NCBI GenBank assembly: GCA_029204225.1
Contig: CM055100.1
Span: 27,788,649-27,852,648 of the forward strand
DNA from: Diphasiastrum complanatum
Lineage: Eukaryota > Streptophyta > Lycopodiopsida > Lycopodiales > Lycopodiaceae
DNA length: 64,000 nt
Reading direction: 5' to 3'
In this document: positions 58,768-64,000 of the stretch, piece after piece
Layout: each line of letters opens with the position of its first letter
Position numbering within the stretch: the stretch's first letter is position 1
Position numbers and translations under genes: made by a program
The notes under the pieces: generated by a model
What the model saw: only the letters and a program-made list of their open reading frames with translations
What the model was told of the DNA's origin: nothing
Databases searched by the model: none

Positions 58768-59826
58768 TGTCAAAGACAGGCATCGCCTGATAAAAAACTA
58801 AAGAGTTGTAGACGTCCGTGTTTTGATCAGAGTGAGTAAACAAGCGCGATCAAACAACAATGAAAGTGCATTCAATCACAACAAGCATTCATCTACGTTG
58901 TACACAGATAAAAGCAAGCTGCTGCTATATTACACTGAAGCACAATACAAATAGCAATTACAACCAAAATGACGGCGTAATTGGGAGGTTCAAATAATGT
59001 GTCTCATGGACGGAGCAACCCGTAATCGGTGCTTGGATGATCTATTTATAGACTTCATCTGTGTATTAATTACATTGAATGCTTGTCACCTAATTAGGAA
59101 AGCTCTGGTACTTGGAAGTATATGGCTTCTGTGACAACTGTACACAGTATATATACGGTCAATAATTTAGCATCGTTGACGCGGACGAGGACGTCGCTGG
59201 AACGTTCCTCGTTTATTTGAGACGACCTTCAAAATTTTCTCTCTCTTTGCATTTTTTGCAAGAATCCGAAGGTGCCCTAAAAGGATGATGTCTTTAGAAC
59301 AACTTAACGCATGAAAATAGATGACCTTCGAGATTTTTCCTCTCTTCGTATTTTTTGCAAAGACCCGAAGGTGTGTTAAAAATAGTTAAGCTTTTGAACT
59401 ATGCAAGCGTCGCATTTCGGGGAAATGCGAAAAAGCCGAAGCTGTTGAAAAACATAGTGTATTTCTACAAACTGTTGAAAAAGTAATGTATTTCTGCAGA
59501 CTTGTTCTAAATACAAGTTTTGTGGAAGTCGTTGAAGATGGCCAAGTCTTCAATAACTTCAAGTTATTAAACTTGACATCTGAACTTTGAAAATATGACA
59601 GGATTGGTTACCCTTTGCTGGAGATTAGCCGGAAGCCCATTGTAAATGTTCTTTAGATAAATTGGCTGCCTAAGTTTGTGATTCATAAAGGTATCAGATG
59701 AGCAGATGTAGAACCAAAGTTGGTTTCACCTGACCCTAGATCAATGATCAATAAATATGCAGAAAGAATTATGAAATATAAATTAGTCATTCACCAAGGA
59801 GACAATTGTGGACTTAATTTCCAACA
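58768..59826 (-). repeat. 3' LTR of copia B (minus copy), left-truncated
   Basis: On the minus strand the LTR starts TGTTGGAAATTAAG at 59826, right after the purine tract AAGGGAGAC. Its inner part (59240-58768) matches the plus-strand LTR at 31371-32080. The far end is lost at the junction with copia C near 58768. Confidence 0.8.
59042..59050 (-). promoter_or_regulatory. TATA box in B LTR (minus copy)
   Basis: The complement reads TATAAATAG, at the same LTR position as 31641-31649 in the plus copy. Confidence 0.5.
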
Positions 59827-60560
59827 GTCTCCCTTAAGGTCACGGTTTGTGCTTTGGTATCTTCGTCAGGTTCAGCATGTTGAAGAACTTCTGGTCCTTG
59901 ATCCTCGGAAGCGCTTTGGTGAAGATGTCTGCGACCATTTCTATTGTGGAGCAGTATTGAAGGATCACTTGCCTTGAGAAAACTTTCTCCTGAATGAAAT
60001 GATACTAGATTTCTATGTGCTTGGATTTGCCATGAAATTTGGGATTCAGTGACAGTGAAATACAGCTCATGTTGTCACACATAATGGTGGTAGCATTAAA
60101 CTAAGTGTGATGTACGTCGTGAAGTAATAACCTGATCCATACAGCTTATTTTGAAGCTTGACATGCTGCGATGTACTTTGCTTCTGTCGAAAAAAGTACA
60201 ACTGATTTCTACTTCCTTGAGTTCCACGAAATCGGTCCCCCTGCCAAATAGAAATAGAACTCGAAGGTAGATTTTTTAGTAGAGATTGTTCCTCACCAAT
60301 CTGAGTCGGAGTAGCCTCGTAGGACGAGTGGGTCGATAGCATTTTCATCGTAATATAAGATGTGATCTAGACTTGTCTGAATATATCTCATCACTCTCTT
60401 TAATGCTTTCCAATAAGAGATCCTAGAATTAGACATGAATTGACTTAACGTGCTAACAGTGTATGCTAAATCTGGTCTAGTACACAACATTGCATGCATT
60501 AGAGATCCGATTAGTGAATGATAAGGGTACTTCGTTAAGTCGAGTATTCATTATCAGTCT
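59827..60560 (-). pseudogene. Copia B RNase H (minus copy)
   Basis: Reading from 60500: MLCTRPDLAYTVSTLSQFMSN, ALKRVMRYIQTSLDHILYY, GYSDSDW; after a shift, STEAKYIAACQA near 60170 and, further left, VADIFTKAL-type tail sequence near 59930. The end abuts the purine tract. Several stops. Confidence 0.7.
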
Positions 60561-61680
60561 CAGCACAAGAAGGTTTAATCAATACTATATCTGGCTCCAT
60601 TGGGGTATCAATTGGTTTGCAATCAGACATATGAAACTTTTCTAAAATGCCTTTTAGATATGCCTGCTGGCTAAGATAGAGCTTCTTCTAAGTCTATCTT
60701 TAGTAATGTGAATTCCTAGCAAAGAATGAACAGCTCCTAAATTAGTCACGTCAAATTCCTTTGACAGATCACTCTTAGTAGTGTGCAGTAGAGAAGTGTC
60801 ATTGGACAGAATAAATGCATCATCTACGTAAAGAGCTATGTGAACTGAATTGGTGCTTATATACTTTGAATAAACATTACAGTCAGCTGAATTGTTTGCA
60901 AATCCTAATTGAACAAGATAAGAATTGATTCTATCGAACCATGCTCTTGCGGCCTGTTTCAGACCGTAGATTGTTTTGTGCAGCTTGCACACTTTGTGCT
61001 CTTGGCCTTTGACTTCGAATCCTTCCGGTTGGAAGGTGTACAGCTCCTCTTTGACATTGTCGTTGAGGAATGTTGTCTTGACATCCATTTGCTGTATTTC
61101 GAGGTCTTCCGCGGCTGTTAACGCAACAGGGTTCTGATTGATTGACAACAGGACTGAAAAGTTCTTGATAATCCACTCCTTGGACTTGAGCGAATCATTT
61201 AGCCACCAACCGTGCTTTCCATTTTGCAATGGAACCATCAGAGTCGATCTTCTTCTTGAAGATCCACTTGTTGTCGATAACTCTCTTGTGAGTGGGGAAG
61301 TCAACCAGTGTCCAGGTCTGATTCATCAAAAGTGATTTGTACTCACTTTTCATAGCTTCTTGCCACTTCACAGTATCCTTGGAGTTAATTGCTTCGGCTA
61401 GGTTCTCCGGTTCTTCTAATGAAGTCCAGAATGATTGAGGTGCATATCTCTCAAGAATTGTCCGAGTCCGTGAGGATCTGCGGACGTTGGGTTGACCAAG
61501 ATGCGATGATGCTTCTTCTTGAATTTCTTCAGATCTGTTCGAGCTAGCTTGGTCTGGGCTGATGACAAATATTGTCGGCTGCTCGACTTCTGTAGCTGTA
61601 GTTGCAGGTTCTGTAGAAGGAACATCAACGTTAGAAGAATCCATGCTATGTAAAATAGGATGAAATGACATAGAATTGTT
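60561..61680 (-). pseudogene. Copia B reverse transcriptase (minus copy)
   Basis: KWQEAMKSEYKSLLMNQTW, NKWIFKKKIDSDGS and WKARLVAK (61390-61200) are followed by a frameshift. Then come [34 protein letters not shown], the catalytic ALYVDDAFILSND (about 60830-60790) and LLGIHITKD. The catalytic Asp pair is intact, but the frame is split near 61190 and 60660. Confidence 0.85.
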
Positions 61681-61719
61681 TATCGATGGTTGTTTGAAAT
61701 CATAGTATGTATGTTCTTG

Positions 61720-62520
61720 AAATATTACATCCCTAGAGACAAATACTACATTGGTGGATGGATCATAAACTTTATAAGCTTTATGTTCATCAAGATAGCC
61801 AATGAAAATACATTTATTTGTCCTATGATCCAGCTTCTTCCTAAGCTATTTAGGAATGAAAACAAAACATATACAACCAAAGATTTTTAAATGGCTGACA
61901 CTAGGCTTGTGCCCATGCCAAACTTTATGAGGAGTCTTGTTGCCGATGGCTTTGGTGCTGGATCTGTTCTGCACGTAACAGGCTGTGGCAGTAGCTTCTG
62001 TCCAGAACTTCGCAGGTAGGTGTGCTTGATGTAGCATGGATCTGGCTGACTTGAGAAGAGTTCGATTCTTCATTTCTGCAATCCCATTCTGTTGAGGTGA
62101 ATAGGAAGTGGTGAACTATCTTCTAATACCATGCTCAGCCATGTAGTCGGACATCTCGTTAGAGATGTATTCGCCGCCACCATCAATTCGGAATGCCTTC
62201 ACTTTCCTAGACGTTTGTGTCTCAGCCATGGCCTTGAATCTCTTGAAGCATTCAAAGGCTTCAGATTTGTGTTTAATGAACATAATTGTAGACCATCTAG
62301 AATAATCATCTATGAAAGTGATAAAATAGATTGCATCTCCTAATGACGGAATTGGCATTGGACCATAGAGATCGCTATGTACAAGATCCAACATGCTTTG
62401 TTTTGATGGAATATGATTTTGGAAACTTGCTTCTGGAGTGCTTCCCATAGATGCATGATTCACAAAAGAAAGATTTCCTATCTAATGAAGACGGAAAATT
62501 CAAACCATCAACTAAATTAT
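61720..62520 (-). pseudogene. Copia B integrase (minus copy)
   Basis: SDLYGPMPIPSLGDAIYFI, TFIDDYSRWSTIMF (first Asp), RIDGGGEYISNEM (second catalytic site, DNGGE reduced to DGGGE) and, after a stop near 62116, KNRTLLKSARSM, FWTEATATACYVQNRSS and LKIFGCICFVF. The reading extends to about 61720 with VFVSRDVIFQEH-like tail. The catalytic Glu of VERKNR lies in the broken stretch. Confidence 0.82.
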
Positions 62521-63040
62521 TACAACGCATATAAGAAAATGATCTTGTATTCACCTGTTCAAATCGACTATGCCACAGAATAGTACTGTCGTTTATATTT
62601 TTATTAGAGATACTAGCTAATGCAACTGAATTAGAGAGTACGTAAAGATTTTCGACTCTAGTGCATGTAGTCAGAGTAGTATCTTCCTCGAGTATTGTAC
62701 ACTGCTTAGATGAAAAAGTAACAGTGTAGCCCTCATCAGTTATCTTTGAGACTGATAACAGGTTCTTTGACAACTGAGGAACATGAAGGATGTCAGGAAC
62801 ACATATGGATAGATTGTTGTTGAAGTTGATCTTCACTGCTCCTTTGCCTTCCATGTGTATGGTGCTAGAATCTCCGAGGTAGATAAATTGGTCTCTGTTG
62901 TAAGCTTCGTACTCGATAAACCATTCCTTGCGAGAGGTCATGTGTTGGGTAGCGTCGTTGTCCAGGTACCAACTATCACAGTCTTCGCTGCTACTATAAG
63001 CCATTAACAAGTGTGTGTCTTGCTCCTTGAAATTGGCCAC
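62375..63040 (-). pseudogene. Copia B protease and pre-integrase (minus copy)
   Basis: The open 221-residue frame starts in the post-knuckle gag (NFKEQDTHLLM). It continues through WYLDNDATQHMT, where the usual DSG motif is DND, so the protease active site is damaged. LHVPQLSKNLLSVSKI, HSRFEQVNTRSFS (His-Gly of the zinc region changed to Glu-Gln) and CESCIYGKHSRSKF follow. Confidence 0.8.
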
Positions 63041-63830
63041 ATTGGAGGAGTCTGGCTGCTGTTGTTGTTATTGCTTCTTTGTCTCGTTGTAGATCCTGAT
63101 GTGACACTCCTTGATGTCATGACTAGATCTTTTGCAATATCTGTAGAAAAGCTTCTTGCGCGATCCACCATACTCACCTTGAGTGTGAGGCTTCTACTGT
63201 TGCTGCTGCACTTGATTCTTGCCCTTCAAATAGTCTGCTAGTCTTTCTCCGCATTTCTTCTTGAAGAAGATGACCGATCACCTTTTGAAGAGTGAGGTCG
63301 GGTTGTGTGGAGATCGTCACCGCAAAGTGCTCATACGACTTTAGAAGAGAAGAAAGCAAGGTCATGATGGCATCATCACCTTGAATAGAACATCCTACAG
63401 CTGATAACTGATCTAATAAAGACTTGAAGTTGTTGATGTGAGAAGTGATGGCAGTAAAATCAGACATGCTAAGAGTAAAGAACTTCCTTCTAAGATGTAA
63501 TCTCGTGGCTACATCGTGAGTCTCATAGAGACTTGATAACAAGTCCAGTGTTTCCTTAGAGGTTTTGCACGTAGTAACGTGAGATATTTGGGAGTCGGCC
63601 AGATTGAGTGTTATACATGCTAGGGCCTTCTGATCTTTGATCCTCCAGGCCTTTGCTTGATCACCATCTTCTGGTTTCAGGTCTGCACCTTCTACTACAT
63701 CCCAAAGATCTCTATCTATCAACATCATTCTAAGTTTTAACTTTCAAATGTAGAAGTTAGAACCATTGAACTTGTCAATGACTCTAGCTTCACTGAGTGA
63801 TGAAGATGAGGAGCTACCTATATGAGACAT
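63041..63830 (-). pseudogene. Copia B gag (minus copy)
   Basis: The gag ATG lies at 63830 and opens MSHIGSSSSSSLSEARVIDK. A stop near 63745 follows FNGSNFYI. From 63728 the frame is open: LIDRDLWDVVEGADLKPE, ITLNLADSQISHV, LHLRRKFFTLSMS, INNFKSLLDQLSAVG, LPKSYEHF-like SLLKSYEHFAVTIS and LLQEEMRRK. The knuckle near 63140-63100 reads CRYCKRSSHDIKECH-like after a shift. The middle that both plus copies lost is kept here. Confidence 0.8.
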
Positions 63831-63865
63831 GATAACAATATACAAATAGAACAAACTCGAGCTAC

Positions 63866-63878
63866 GCTCTGATACCAA
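63866..63878 (-). other. Primer-binding site of copia B
   Basis: The complement reads TTGGTATCAGAGC, a perfect tRNA-Met type site two bases after the LTR end. Confidence 0.85.
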
Positions 63879-63880
63879 TC

Positions 63881-64000
63881 TGATGCAAGGGAGATAGAAG
63901 AACGTGAACGGAGAAGAGGGCATGAATATTGCGGAATAGCTCTCTCATTGCAATCGGCTGCTAAATGCAAAAACAGTCTAATAGACAGCTTATGCTAAAT
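63881..64000 (-). repeat. 5' LTR of copia B (end only)
   Basis: The last 120 bases of the window, starting TGATGCAAGG on the plus strand (LTR end CCTTGCATCA on the minus). Part matches 32588-32680 in inverse orientation. The LTR continues beyond the window. Confidence 0.8.

Larger units (their letters stand above)
59827..63880 (-). mobile_element. Copia B, minus copy, nearly full body
   Basis: The minus strand carries a primer site (63878-63866), gag, protease, pre-integrase, integrase, RT and RNase H, ending in a purine tract and LTR. It is the most complete member of the family here and is closely similar to the plus copy at 28284-31370. Stops and shifts interrupt all main frames. Confidence 0.85.

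Overview
This is a plant nuclear window made mostly of nested LTR retrotransposons, with one recognisable host gene. That gene is an intact-looking magnesium transporter of the MRS2/CorA family on the + strand (34676-52705). It has five exons, phase-0 GT-AG introns and a deduced length of 463 residues. Its first intron is about 12.4 kb and full of transposon debris. Large TE-laden introns and nested LTR elements suggest a large plant genome, possibly a gymnosperm; the species cannot be read from the sequence.

Left part (1-24652). A degraded minus-strand Ty3/gypsy element (G1, 1-7360) ends sharply inside a minus-strand Ty1/copia element (A, 7361-24652). Element A is itself split by a plus-strand gypsy derivative (G2, 9439-22971) with CT-rich LTRs, a tRNA-Asp-like primer site and gag-type sequence but no pol. 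G2 carries two further insertions. N1 (11087-15560) is a non-autonomous copia-like element with LTRs of about 830 bp, an exact 5-bp target duplication and one ORF of unknown function. N2 (16989-21021) is a copia deletion derivative.

Middle-left (24653-32700). Fragments of copia family B are arranged in permuted order, with RNase H lying before gag. A segment of about 2 kb holding the A leader, the A LTR and the B RNase H/gag junction occurs twice, about 2.9 kb apart, separated by a third G2 LTR fragment. A nearly full-length B body (28300-31370) follows, then a partial B LTR interrupted by a tRNA-derived SINE-like sequence.

Host gene (32700-54200). Intron 1 holds an LTR with primer site and a copia gag start (37770-39540), a hAT transposase C-terminal remnant (39541-41163), a G/T-skewed stretch (42115-42750), and a copia gag/protease/pre-integrase fragment (46365-47490) ending just before exon 2.

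Right part (54200-64000). A G2-related leader and gag fragment is followed by a plus-strand copia start (D) that meets a minus-strand copia pol fragment (C) head to head. A long minus-strand B element then runs off the window end. The two B bodies lie as inverted repeats on either side of the transporter gene.

Nearly all retroelement reading frames are broken. Several carry in-frame internal deletions that fuse distant domains. No CRISPR, operon or bacterial-type feature is present. Coordinates of degraded elements are estimates from motif positions and repeat comparison by eye.
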